Source: Chloroflexota bacterium
GTDB taxonomy: Bacteria > Chloroflexota > Anaerolineae > 4572-78
Direction: 5' to 3'
Length of the DNA stretch: 45,404 nt
NCBI GenBank assembly: GCA_024278015.1
Contig: JAJRUC010000320.1
Coordinates: forward strand, 1-45,404
Positions 1 through 7,813 of this stretch are shown here, one piece after another. The notes under the pieces were generated by a model. The model made no database searches. It was not told the DNA's origin and was given only the letters and a program-made list of their open reading frames with translations. Each line of letters opens with the position of its first letter. The first letter of the stretch is position 1. The translations under genes and the position numbers were made by a program.

Positions 1-553
1 AGGCCACCAAAAACTGGCGCGCGCCGATGGCCGTGGCCCCGGCGGTCCCCATTTTTGCCGGGCCGAAATCGGGGGTGCGGGCCGGGTCGGTGGCGATGGC
101 GTCGCGGATGCCCTCATATTGCCCCTTCCGCACCTTCGCCAGATTTTCCCGTTCCGGGCGGGCGGCGGCTTTTTCATACAGATACACCGGAATGTCCAGT
201 TCATCCCCCACCCGTTGTCCGACGGTTCTGGCAATGGCTACGCAATCGTCCATCGTCACCCCTTTAATGGGGATGAAGGGGCATACATCGGTGGCCCCCA
301 TACGCGGATGCGCCCCGGTGTGTTGGGTCATATCAATCAGGCTGGCGGCTTTGGCAATGGCGGCGAAGGCGGCCTGGCCCACCGTTTCCGGCGGGGCCAC
401 AAATGTGACCACGCTGCGGTTGTGGTCGGCGTCCAGCGAGTAATCCAGCACGGTGGCCCCGGCCACGGCGTTGACGGCCTTGGCAATCTGTTGCACCACC
501 TCCGGGCGGCGGCCTTCGCTAAAGTTGGGCACACATTCAACAATTTTTTGCAT
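1..553 (-). CDS. ftcD: Glutamate formimidoyltransferase, N-terminal part (truncated by window edge)
   Basis: Transfers the formimino group of N-formimino-L-glutamate to tetrahydrofolate, a step of histidine breakdown that feeds one-carbon folate pools in the cytoplasm. The 184 visible residues begin MQKIVECVPNFSEGRR, the family N-terminus. They contain the hallmark HTGAHPRMGATDVCPF stretch near residues 78-95 with the catalytic His, and GTAGATAIGARQFL near the cut end. The ATG at 551-553 is preceded by AGGAGG at 7-nt spacing. The frame runs off the window at base 1, so whether a cyclodeaminase domain follows cannot be seen. The deacylase gene lies 33 nt upstream on the same strand, probably cotranscribed. 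Family assignment is firm; only the length is unknown. Confidence 0.92.
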   Translation of the reverse strand, partial: MQKIVECVPNFSEGRRPEVVQQIAKAVNAVAGATVLDYSLDADHNRSVVTFVAPPETVGQAAFAAIAKAASLIDMTQHTGAHPRMGATDVCPFIPIKGVTMDDCVAIARTVGQRVGDELDIPVYLYEKAAARPERENLAKVRKGQYEGIRDAIATDPARTPDFGPAKMGTAGATAIGARQFLVA

Positions 554-586
554 AACTATCCTCCTTGATGTGAAACGCTGTTTGTT

Positions 587-1066
587 TTATTTGACTGCCA
601 GCACCTGCCCGCCGGTCATCGCCACCAGTTCTGCCGGGGTCAGTTGAAAGAGGGCAAAGGGATTGCCGCCCGCCGCCCAGATGGTTTCGTGTTGCAGCAG
701 GTCTTCATCAATGTAGGTTTCCAGCCGGGTGGCGTGGCCCACCGGCGGCACGCCGCCGATGACAAAGCCGGTGTGCCGGCGCACAAAATTGGCGTCAGGT
801 TTGCCCAGTTTTTCGCCGATGACGGCCCGCATCTTCTTTTCGTTCACTCGATTGCTGCCGCCGGCAATGATCAGCACCGGGCGTTGGGTGCGTTTGGTTT
901 TGAAGACAAGCGATTTGGCAATTTGAGCCACGTCGCAGCCGACAGCCTGAGCCGCTTCAACGGCGGTGCGGGTGCTGTTGGGCAGTTCGATGATGGTGTT
1001 GGCAAATCCCAATTCAATCAGGGTATCTTGCACTTTTTGGGCGCTGGGCTTGAGGGTGGTAGACAT
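587..1066 (-). CDS. YbaK/EbsC-family aminoacyl-tRNA deacylase
   Basis: A 159-residue stand-alone editing protein of the YbaK/ProX superfamily, which hydrolyses mischarged aminoacyl-tRNAs (for example Cys- or Ala-tRNA-Pro) in the cytoplasm. Visible family marks are AQAVGCDVAQIAKSLVFKT near residues 40-60, with the conserved Lys of the active site, VIIAGGSNRVNEKKM, and the GGVPPVGH segment that closes the substrate pocket. An ATG nine codons upstream (1093) is possible. The start at 1066 is preferred because AGGAGG sits 8 nt before it and family members start there. Specificity between ProX, YbaK and EbsC types cannot be decided by eye. Confidence 0.88.
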   Translation of the reverse strand: MSTTLKPSAQKVQDTLIELGFANTIIELPNSTRTAVEAAQAVGCDVAQIAKSLVFKTKRTQRPVLIIAGGSNRVNEKKMRAVIGEKLGKPDANFVRRHTGFVIGGVPPVGHATRLETYIDEDLLQHETIWAAGGNPFALFQLTPAELVAMTGGQVLAVK

Positions 1067-1196
1067 AAATGTGTCCTCCTGGTTATCAGGCAAAATAAAA
1101 TAGTGAATGAATGAAGTATGAACGGTGAATAGTGAAGTTAATTTTCATTTCATCGTTAATCAGGGCAAAATGTGACAATTAATTAATCTCCGGTCA

Positions 1197-1940
1197 TTAA
1201 AGTTTCGTCAAAATAACAGGTCGTCCTTTGGTGATGATGATGGTATGCTCAAAATGGGCGCTCAGGCTGCCGTCGGCGGTGCTGATGGTCCAATCATCTG
1301 CTTCGGTGATAATTTGGCCGTTTCCGGCGGAGACAATCGGCTCAATGGCAATGACCAGCCCTTCTTCAAGGGGCTGCTTCAGACGACGATGGTAAAAATT
1401 GGGGACGGATGGCTCTTCGTGGATGGTGCGGCCCAGACCATGCCCGGTTAAAGGGCGGATGATGGTGAAGCCGCGCCGTTTCACTTCCGTTTCCACGGCG
1501 CGGCCAATGGCGTTCAAGGGCCGATTGGCGCGGGCTACTTGCAGGGCTTTTCGCAATGCCGATTGGGTGGCTTGCAAAAGCTGTTCTGCCACACGAGAAA
1601 CGGGCAGCATGGGTACGGTGATGGCCGCATCGGCGATGTAGCCGTCCAGTTCGGCGGTTACGTCAATGGTCACCAGGTCGCCGGGGTGAATGATACGCTC
1701 GCCCGGCACGCCGTGAACCACTTCTTCGCTGACGCTGATGCAGGTTGTGCCGGGGAAATTGTACACCAGCCGGGGGGCAGAGCGCGCGCCGTGGCGGGCC
1801 AAAAACCGGGCGCCGATGTCGTCCAGCTCAAGGGTGGTCATGCCCGGTTGCAGGTTTTGCCGCATTTCTTCAATGGTCAGGGCCACAACCCGGCCTGCTT
1901 GTTCCAGATATTCGATGTTTTGCGGGGTGGCAATGGTCAC
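1197..1940 (-). CDS. map: Methionine aminopeptidase, type I
   Basis: Removes the initiator Met from nascent proteins with a two-metal centre. All five metal ligands are recognisable: Asp in VTIDVTAELDGYIADAAI (two Asp), His in TGHGLGRTIHEEP, Glu in IAIEPIV and Glu in HFEHTIIIT. At about 247 residues it has the usual size of the short bacterial form without an N-terminal zinc extension. A GTG at 1940 is chosen because AGGA lies 7 nt upstream; a TTG two codons earlier would sit too close to that site. The gene follows the NuoN-like gene by 40 nt on the same strand and may be the last gene of that operon. Confidence 0.93.
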   Translation of the reverse strand: MTIATPQNIEYLEQAGRVVALTIEEMRQNLQPGMTTLELDDIGARFLARHGARSAPRLVYNFPGTTCISVSEEVVHGVPGERIIHPGDLVTIDVTAELDGYIADAAITVPMLPVSRVAEQLLQATQSALRKALQVARANRPLNAIGRAVETEVKRRGFTIIRPLTGHGLGRTIHEEPSVPNFYHRRLKQPLEEGLVIAIEPIVSAGNGQIITEADDWTISTADGSLSAHFEHTIIITKGRPVILTKL

Positions 1941-1980
1941 GCTCAAGTCCTTTTGATGAGGCGGCTTGTTGAAACCGGAT

Positions 1981-3351
1981 TTACAGAATCGGTATATTGA
2001 CCGTAGCGATGATGGATTGTATCAACGCCAGCACAGGCCGTGGAAACAGGCCAATGCCCAGGCAGAGCGTCACCAGCGCCGGCGTTACTACCTGGGGCCG
2101 CAGGTGGCGGCGTGGGGCCGGTTTGTTGGGCAAGGGTTCAACCAGCGCCCGCAGCCCCCGCAAATAACCGATGGTTATGCCCAAACTGCCCAACAGCAGG
2201 ATGACGGCCCAGCGCGGGTCAAGGGCGGCCAGGGGGCGCAGCAGCAGCCATCTGGAGACAAAGCCGGCGGTGAACGGCGCCCCCGCCAGGGTGGCCGCGC
2301 CCACCATCAGGCCCAGGGCCGTCAGCGGATGTTGGCGGGCCAGACCTGACGCCTGCTTAAAAGTGGTTCCGCCGGTTAAGGTTTGGATGGAAGCCGTGTT
2401 GACGCCGATGAGTACCAGGCCAATGGTGCGGTTGACCAGGCCCAGCAGTATCAGGGTGATACCCGCCTGAGACCCCAGGCCCAATGCCAGCAAAATACCG
2501 CCGATGTCGAACAGGGCGGTATAGCCCATCAGCGCGTCGAAGCGGGTTTGGACGCTTGCAAAAAAGCCGCCGGCCACCACGCTTAACAGGCCGAACATTA
2601 CAATAATTTGCCGGGCGTTGGGAGTGTCCAGCAGCCAGGGGGCCTGGGCCAGATATTGCAACAGAATTAATACAGCCGTGGCCGGGAAGGCAACCAGGAT
2701 AAAGGCCGTTACCCCCGGAGAGGCTTCGGTGGCAATGGCGGTACTCCAGCCGTGAACCGGAAACACCCCCAGCCACAAGCCGAATCCGCCCCCCACCAGC
2801 AGGCCAAGCTGGGCCAGAAAGAGGGGGTCGCGCAGCCGGTCCCGATACAATTCGCTGTAGCGGGCGGCCGGCAAAAACAGGGGCAACGCCAGAGTCATCA
2901 TCACCAAAAAGCGCAATCCCCCCCGCACCGAACCGGGCCGCCCGGCCTGAATGATGAACACGGCCAACAAGGCGGCTATTTCAACCAGCATGGCGCTGAT
3001 GCCCAGGTGTTTGGTGGCCCCGGCCAGCATTAATACCAGCAAAATAACCAGGCCAAACGGATAAAACGACCATCCCTGCGAAATTGAGGTGGCCGACACA
3101 AACAGCACAGCCGTAATGGAAAGCAACAGTACGGCGTTAAAAACCCATAGTTGAGAAAATATCAAAGGCCGCCCCAACAAATATACGGTTTCCGGTTGGG
3201 GCAGTTGGGCCGTTAACCAGGCGGTGCCTCCGGCGGCCAGCACGGCCAGCCGGCCGCCCATTGTCCGTCGCCGAAGAGCATAAACAACCGGAATAAGCAG
3301 CATGGGGGTGAACATTGCCCACCAGCCGGAAAAGAGAGACGGTAAATTCAA
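1981..3351 (-). CDS. NuoN/MrpD-like proton-conducting membrane subunit, divergent
   Basis: A 456-residue polytopic membrane protein of the antiporter-like family (Proton_antipo_M) found in complex I, Mrp antiporters and membrane hydrogenases. Recognisable blocks are the TM5-like segment SAMLVEIAALLAV with its conserved Glu, FPVHGWSTAIATEASPGVTA (the P-x-H-x-W block), and the late LAGAPFTAGFVSRWLLL block. The Lys that normally precedes the PxHxW block reads Trp here, and the Lys in the next helix appears to be absent. The start is a TTG overlapping the previous gene's TGA, with GGAGG 7 nt upstream; the first ATG lies further inside. No other complex I genes are near, so the partner complex is unknown. 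Confidence 0.78.
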   Translation of the reverse strand: MNLPSLFSGWWAMFTPMLLIPVVYALRRRTMGGRLAVLAAGGTAWLTAQLPQPETVYLLGRPLIFSQLWVFNAVLLLSITAVLFVSATSISQGWSFYPFGLVILLVLMLAGATKHLGISAMLVEIAALLAVFIIQAGRPGSVRGGLRFLVMMTLALPLFLPAARYSELYRDRLRDPLFLAQLGLLVGGGFGLWLGVFPVHGWSTAIATEASPGVTAFILVAFPATAVLILLQYLAQAPWLLDTPNARQIIVMFGLLSVVAGGFFASVQTRFDALMGYTALFDIGGILLALGLGSQAGITLILLGLVNRTIGLVLIGVNTASIQTLTGGTTFKQASGLARQHPLTALGLMVGAATLAGAPFTAGFVSRWLLLRPLAALDPRWAVILLLGSLGITIGYLRGLRALVEPLPNKPAPRRHLRPQVVTPALVTLCLGIGLFPRPVLALIQSIIATVNIPIL

Positions 3352-4025
3352 AAATTTTCCTCCGGATTCACGCCGCGCACGGCGGCCAGATAGCCTGCCG
3401 CCAGCGTTATCATTAAATTGATAACGGCCCACAAGCCGGCCATCAACAGACTCCCTTCCAGGGTGATGAACCAGATTTCAAAGCCGGTGATGAAAGTCAA
3501 CAGGCCCTGCCCCACTTTTAGCGGGTGGCCGGTAAAAAGCAACACCAGCAGGCCGATGATCATCAGCCAATACACCGAGAGCGTCACCGTATGGGGCAGG
3601 TGGCCCAGCGGGTACGATTGCGCCAGCGAAACCGCCGTGACGCCGGCCAGCAGCATGGTCATCAGCCGAAAAGCGCGTCCGGGGGGAAAGATGTTGCCGC
3701 TGTTGGGAGTAGTGGTCAGCAAAGTGCGCAGGCCGTGAGTAGCAAAGGTTAATCGCTGCCGCCAGCCCGCCTGCCGGGCCGAAAGATACAGCATCAGGCC
3801 GATGAACAGCCCCACCAGCACTTTGGCATAGCCGATTTCCGGGCGCAACAGCCGGCCCACCACCAGCCCCATCGTCAGGTATTGCCCGGTCAGCAAGCCC
3901 ACCGAAAGCCGCCAGTCTTCTATCAGGAACAGCAAGCCGCCGGTTACAAAAAACAGCAGGGTGGCCGCTTCCAGCGGCAGCCGGCCTGTCAGGTTGAAGA
4001 GCGCGTTTATCGTTAAATCGGTCAC
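3348..4025 (-). CDS. Integral membrane protein of the NuoL/N-like module
   Basis: A 225-residue protein with about six hydrophobic helices, for example LLFFVTGGLLFLIEDW near residues 22-37 and LMIIGLLVLLFTGHP near residue 160. I do not recognise the family. Size and position between two antiporter-like subunits are reminiscent of HyfE/MrpC-type small subunits, but no diagnostic motif was found. The GTG start overlaps the upstream stop by four bases (GTGA). Its own TGA overlaps the TTG start of the next gene. Such tight coupling on both sides argues that it is a stoichiometric partner in one membrane complex. Confidence 0.6.
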   Translation of the reverse strand: MTDLTINALFNLTGRLPLEAATLLFFVTGGLLFLIEDWRLSVGLLTGQYLTMGLVVGRLLRPEIGYAKVLVGLFIGLMLYLSARQAGWRQRLTFATHGLRTLLTTTPNSGNIFPPGRAFRLMTMLLAGVTAVSLAQSYPLGHLPHTVTLSVYWLMIIGLLVLLFTGHPLKVGQGLLTFITGFEIWFITLEGSLLMAGLWAVINLMITLAAGYLAAVRGVNPEENF

Positions 4026-5599
4026 TGTAAAATTACCATCACAACACTGACCAGGGTGATAAAAATAGCCCAGGCCAGATAAGCGGTTCCTTCAAAAATG
4101 GCCTTGACGCGCAAAACACCACGCCCGGCTATATCTCCGCTGCGCCGAAGGTGCGGCCACAACCAGTCCAGACTAAATATAGTCTCCAGCGCGGCTACAT
4201 CCAAATCCGGTTGATGCAGCAGCGTTTTGCGGGCGTAACCCAGCCCGACAGCTATCAACCATACCGGGAGCAGGTAGGTGAGGGTGCCGGTCATGGTCGA
4301 TGCGCCGGCAGGCGAGAGCGTCAATCCGGTGATGATATTGAAGATGATGCCGGCCACACCGGGCAGCAAAAACGGGATAGTCAGGGTTAAGGCCGTCAGC
4401 AGGGTGGTTTCTGTTTTATCGTGGCCGGTCAACAGGCCTTGCCAGTATTGATACAAAACCGAAAAGCCGATGCCCAGGGCCAAAATGACGATAGCCGGCC
4501 ATGGTTGGGGGCCGGTGCTTAAGCGTTGAAACAGGGCTTGAAACGCCACCCAGCCGAAGGTGAACGGCATACCGGCCAGAGAAAGCGTTGCCAGAATGGG
4601 GGCCGTGTAAATCCACAACCAGTGCCGTTCTGCCAGGGAGGGCCGGCCCACGCGCGGCGTAATCCACAAAGCGCCCAGCGCCAGCGAGTAGCCCAGCGTC
4701 AGGGTGATGGCCGCCCGCGCCGAAAGGGGCGTCATCAGCAGGGCCAGGGCGGGTTGCAGTAAAATCAGCCGCAATAATTTGCGCCGCATACCTTCTTTGG
4801 CGGGGGAATGTAGCCAGGCCAACAGGGCGTTCAGTAGCAAGATGCCCCCCGTCAGCCATTGGATGAACGGCAGCGCGGGGGCGGTCAAAAACCGGGCGGC
4901 GGTAAAAATACCCACCGCCGCGCTGACTGCCGTCCAGAACATGCCATCGCCGGCAGAAAGTTCGCTTTGGGGCAGGCGAGCAACTTCAATGAAGGGCAGC
5001 AAGGCCAGACGACCCCACAGGGCGGCGGCCAAAAACGCGCCGCTCATCGCTGTGGCAGCAGGCAAACCGGCCAGCATCAGGGCCATTGTGGTAAAAACCG
5101 AAAGGAGCAAACGGGCCACAGCCAGATTCAGCCGGTTGTGTTTGAGCCAGTACAGCGCGCCGGCCATATCGAATAACAGCAGCCCCAGACTAAAGCTCAA
5201 GCCATTGGCCGCCACAAAAACCACAGCCGCCGCGCCCGCCGGCCAAAGCATCGCTGCCGGGTTGTTGACCTGCCGAATCCAGAACAGGGCCAGCAGCAAC
5301 AGCGTGGGCAGCAGTAAAAAAGCCAGGCTCATGCCGTCCAGCCGAATAGTCATGCCGTCACCCGTGCCCCACGACGAAAAAACCGTCGGCGCGGCGAAGA
5401 AGGGGGTGGTCAACCGGAGGGCAATGCGCCGGGCCAGCGCAAAAAAAACGGCAGCCACCAGCGCAAAATTAAAATACGTAGTCGCTTGCCGGTATTGAGA
5501 AGACACCTTCGGAAAATATCGGGACAATATGGTGATGATTGCCGCGTTAGCCCCAAAAATCAGGGCCGGGGTCAGCGGATAAAGCCGGACATCGTTCAT
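4022..5599 (-). CDS. NuoL/MrpA-like antiporter-type membrane protein, divergent
   Basis: A 525-residue multi-helix membrane protein, first gene of a coupled trio. The pattern of the proton-antiporter family can be traced: DGMSLAFLLLPTLLLLALFW, GRLALLPFIEVARLPQSE in place of the usual Lys-x-A-x-x-PxHxW block, and LSLAGMPFTFGWVAFQALF for the late broken helix. Several charged residues that conduct protons in NuoL/M/N are replaced (Lys to Arg; His-Trp pair lost), so either the protein is a degenerate subunit or it uses another path. The ATG at 5599 lacks a good ribosome-binding site. No NADH-binding or hydrogenase subunit is nearby. Confidence 0.65.
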   Translation of the reverse strand: MNDVRLYPLTPALIFGANAAIITILSRYFPKVSSQYRQATTYFNFALVAAVFFALARRIALRLTTPFFAAPTVFSSWGTGDGMTIRLDGMSLAFLLLPTLLLLALFWIRQVNNPAAMLWPAGAAAVVFVAANGLSFSLGLLLFDMAGALYWLKHNRLNLAVARLLLSVFTTMALMLAGLPAATAMSGAFLAAALWGRLALLPFIEVARLPQSELSAGDGMFWTAVSAAVGIFTAARFLTAPALPFIQWLTGGILLLNALLAWLHSPAKEGMRRKLLRLILLQPALALLMTPLSARAAITLTLGYSLALGALWITPRVGRPSLAERHWLWIYTAPILATLSLAGMPFTFGWVAFQALFQRLSTGPQPWPAIVILALGIGFSVLYQYWQGLLTGHDKTETTLLTALTLTIPFLLPGVAGIIFNIITGLTLSPAGASTMTGTLTYLLPVWLIAVGLGYARKTLLHQPDLDVAALETIFSLDWLWPHLRRSGDIAGRGVLRVKAIFEGTAYLAWAIFITLVSVVMVILQ

Positions 5600-6041
5600 A
5601 AGGATGCTATTTTAACACAAAGCAAGGTGTAGACACAAACCCCGGCAATTAAAAATTCGGGTGGTGGTAATTTTTAACTGATGGGACAAATTGTCTTTCC
5701 CCCTCTCCCCGCTGGGGAGAGGGAATTTTTCTCCCTCCCCTTTTAGGGGGAGGGTCGGGGAGGGGGTTTTCGTCCATCAGTCAATCCTGGCCACTACCAA
5801 AATTCGAAGGGCAAAGGGAAAGGGCAAACGTAGTGGCGCTGCGCGCTGCGCCGGGCACCTGTTGCTGAATAGCGGCTTTCGAGCTATGATTACGGCGTGA
5901 AACCCGAAATAAAGGGCAACTATACAGGGCACATCCCCCTCGCAAGGAAGGGGGCAGGGTGAAATTGCAGTCAGACAAAAATATTTGGTTCAAAACAAAA
6001 CCAGTGGTTGTATAGATACAATAAAGGACGGTACTCCATTG
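5600..6041. other. Intergenic region with G/C-rich inverted repeat element
   Basis: A 442-nt divergent gap between the membrane-protein operon and the NTPase gene. It holds the inverted-repeat element at 5677-5781 (listed separately). Downstream is a G/C-rich stretch with no convincing reading frame; the short open frames here only translate the repeat. No convincing promoter could be placed for either side. Confidence 0.6.
5677..5781. repeat. MITE-like palindromic element, copy A
   Basis: The ends ACTGATGGGAC (5677-5687) and GTCCATCAGT (5772-5781) are inverted repeats with a one-base gap. An imperfect outer extension (GGTGGTGG at about 5660, CCACTACC at about 5791) also pairs. The interior has two G/C-rich hairpins, CCCTCTCCCC/GGGGAGAGGG and CTCCCTCCCC/GGGGAGGG-type arms. 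It resembles the cores of the elements near 9080, 14724, 34956 and 41894. Confidence 0.55.
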
Positions 6042-6569
6042 ATGATAACCATTGCTGTCGGCTCAAAAAATCCGGTGAAACTGGCCGCCGCCCAGGCGAT
6101 ACTCAGCCGGGCGTTTCCTGCAATTGACTGGGTGGCCGTAACCGTGTCCAGTGGCGTATCCGAGCAACCCTGGGGCGATGACGAAACGCGCCGGGGCGCG
6201 GAAAACCGGGCGCGGGCGGCGCAACATGCCGGCGCCGCCGATTTTGGCGTGGGGCTGGAAGGCGGAGTCAAGGAAACGCCCTGCGGGGTGATGACCTGCG
6301 CCTGGTGCGCCATTGTCGATGCGCGGGGACGGGTTGGTTTTGGCGGCGGGTTGAATATGCTGCTCCCTCCGGCGGTGGCCGATGCGTTGCGGCAGGGCGG
6401 GGAACTTGGCCCGGCTATGGATGCCCTCTCCAGGATGCGCAACACCAAACACAGGCAGGGGGCCATCGGCATTTTGACGGGCGGGCTTTCCAGCCGGCAA
6501 GCGGCCTACGAGCAATTGGTGGCTATGGCCGCCGCGCCCTTCGTTTCGACGTATTATCCCCGCAATTGA
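6042..6569 (+). CDS. Inosine/xanthosine triphosphatase (YjjX/DUF84 family)
   Basis: A 175-residue house-cleaning NTPase that hydrolyses non-canonical ITP/XTP to keep them out of nucleic acids. The N-terminus ITIAVGSKNPVKLAAAQ is the family's nucleotide-binding start (GSxNPxK). DDETRRGAENRARAA, FGVGLEGGV and a TKHRQGAIGILTGG block follow in the expected order. The ATG at 6042 is preferred over one 57 bases upstream because the family starts with this strand; AAAGGA lies about 13 nt before it. Its 3' end overlaps the convergent CoA-transferase gene by 16 bp. Confidence 0.88.
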   Translation: MITIAVGSKNPVKLAAAQAILSRAFPAIDWVAVTVSSGVSEQPWGDDETRRGAENRARAAQHAGAADFGVGLEGGVKETPCGVMTCAWCAIVDARGRVGFGGGLNMLLPPAVADALRQGGELGPAMDALSRMRNTKHRQGAIGILTGGLSSRQAAYEQLVAMAAAPFVSTYYPRN

Positions 6570-7771
6570 ATAACGCCCGCTTCTGCCCATTCTGCCAATT
6601 GCTCTGCGGAATATCCCAGCAGGTCTTGCAGCACGGCGGCTGTATCCTGCCCCAGGTTGGGGGCGGGGTTGGCGGGCAGTTCCGGCGCATCGGAAAGGTG
6701 GATGGGGGTGCGGGCAAACCGGAAGTCCCCTACATCGGGGTCCGGCACGGTCAGCAGCATGTGGCGGGCGGCCACTTGCGGGTCGGCAAACACATCTTCG
6801 GCGCGATAAACGGGGCCGGTGGGCACGCCCACTTCGTTCAGGCGGGTCACCGCTTCCTCGCGGGTGAGCGCGGCCAGCCAGCCTTCGATAATCGGCTGTA
6901 AAAATGGGCTGTTGGCGGCGCGCGCCGTGCCGCTGTTGCTGCGCGGGTCGTCCGTTAAATCTTCGCGGCCCATAGCCCGGCACAGTCGCTGCCAAATCAG
7001 GTCATTGGGCACATTCAGGGCGATGTAACCGTCTTTGGTTTTGAAGGCCCCGCGCGGATACAGGTTTTTCAGCAGGCCGCGCCGGGGAGACTGTCCGGCT
7101 GTCGAAAAGAGCGTCACCATCCGCTCATTAAGGGCCAGCATATTATCGAACATGGCTGAATCGACAAACTGCCCCTGCCCGGTGCGCTCTCGCATAAACA
7201 GGGCCAGCATCACCCCGTAGGCTGTCACCATGCCGGAATAGACATCGGCCATGCCGTAAATTGTCCACGAGGGGGGTTTATCGGCGAAGCCCACCTGGTG
7301 CATCACCCCGCTCATGGCTTCAGCCACAATGTCGAAGGCCGGGCGATTGCTGTACGGCCCCTGATAACCGGGCAATCGTCCAAAGCCGGAGATGGCGGCG
7401 TAAACCAGTTTCGGGTTGAGGGTTTTCAAGGCTTCGTAGCCCAGCCCCATTTTATCCATTGAACCGGGGCGCAGGTTCTCTACCACCACATCGGCTTTGG
7501 CTGCCAGTTGTTTGTAAATTTCCTGCCCCTGCGGAGACCGCAAATTCAGCGATACGCTTTTTTTGTTGCGGTTGTACGATAAAAATCCGCCGGCTTTCTT
7601 TTTGCCGTCCTTTTCCACAAAGGGCGGAATGGCCCGGCGGGGGTCGCCTGTGCCGGGGCGTTCAATTTTGATTACTTCCGCGCCCGCGTCTGCCAGCAAC
7701 ATGGTGCAGTAGGGGGCGCTCATATACTGTTCCATACCGATTACGCGGATGCCGGAAAGGGGTCTGCGCAT
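6554..7771 (-). CDS. Class III (CaiB/BaiF-type) CoA-transferase
   Basis: A 405-residue enzyme that moves CoA between a donor acyl-CoA and a carboxylic acid through an aspartyl-CoA thioester. It opens with PLSGIRVIGMEQYMSAPY and LLADAGAEVIKIERPGTGD, typical of the family. The catalytic Asp is in the NRPAFDIVAEAMSG block, and RNKKSVSLNL is also present. GAGG lies 6 nt before the ATG. It follows the thiolase gene by 42 nt, the aminotransferase and a Liv-type importer, so activation or exchange of a carboxylate made from an imported amino acid is a reasonable inference. The acid itself cannot be named. Confidence 0.92.
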   Translation of the reverse strand: MRRPLSGIRVIGMEQYMSAPYCTMLLADAGAEVIKIERPGTGDPRRAIPPFVEKDGKKKAGGFLSYNRNKKSVSLNLRSPQGQEIYKQLAAKADVVVENLRPGSMDKMGLGYEALKTLNPKLVYAAISGFGRLPGYQGPYSNRPAFDIVAEAMSGVMHQVGFADKPPSWTIYGMADVYSGMVTAYGVMLALFMRERTGQGQFVDSAMFDNMLALNERMVTLFSTAGQSPRRGLLKNLYPRGAFKTKDGYIALNVPNDLIWQRLCRAMGREDLTDDPRSNSGTARAANSPFLQPIIEGWLAALTREEAVTRLNEVGVPTGPVYRAEDVFADPQVAARHMLLTVPDPDVGDFRFARTPIHLSDAPELPANPAPNLGQDTAAVLQDLLGYSAEQLAEWAEAGVIQLRG

Positions 7772-7813
7772 AATTTTCCTCGTTTCATACCTGTTTTCAG
7801 CAAAAAGAGAGTG

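Noticed and set aside
1094..1196. A tRNA or regulatory RNA in the short gap between deacylase and methionine aminopeptidase genes
   Set aside because: It is A/T-rich with no cloverleaf, T-loop consensus or convincing stem.
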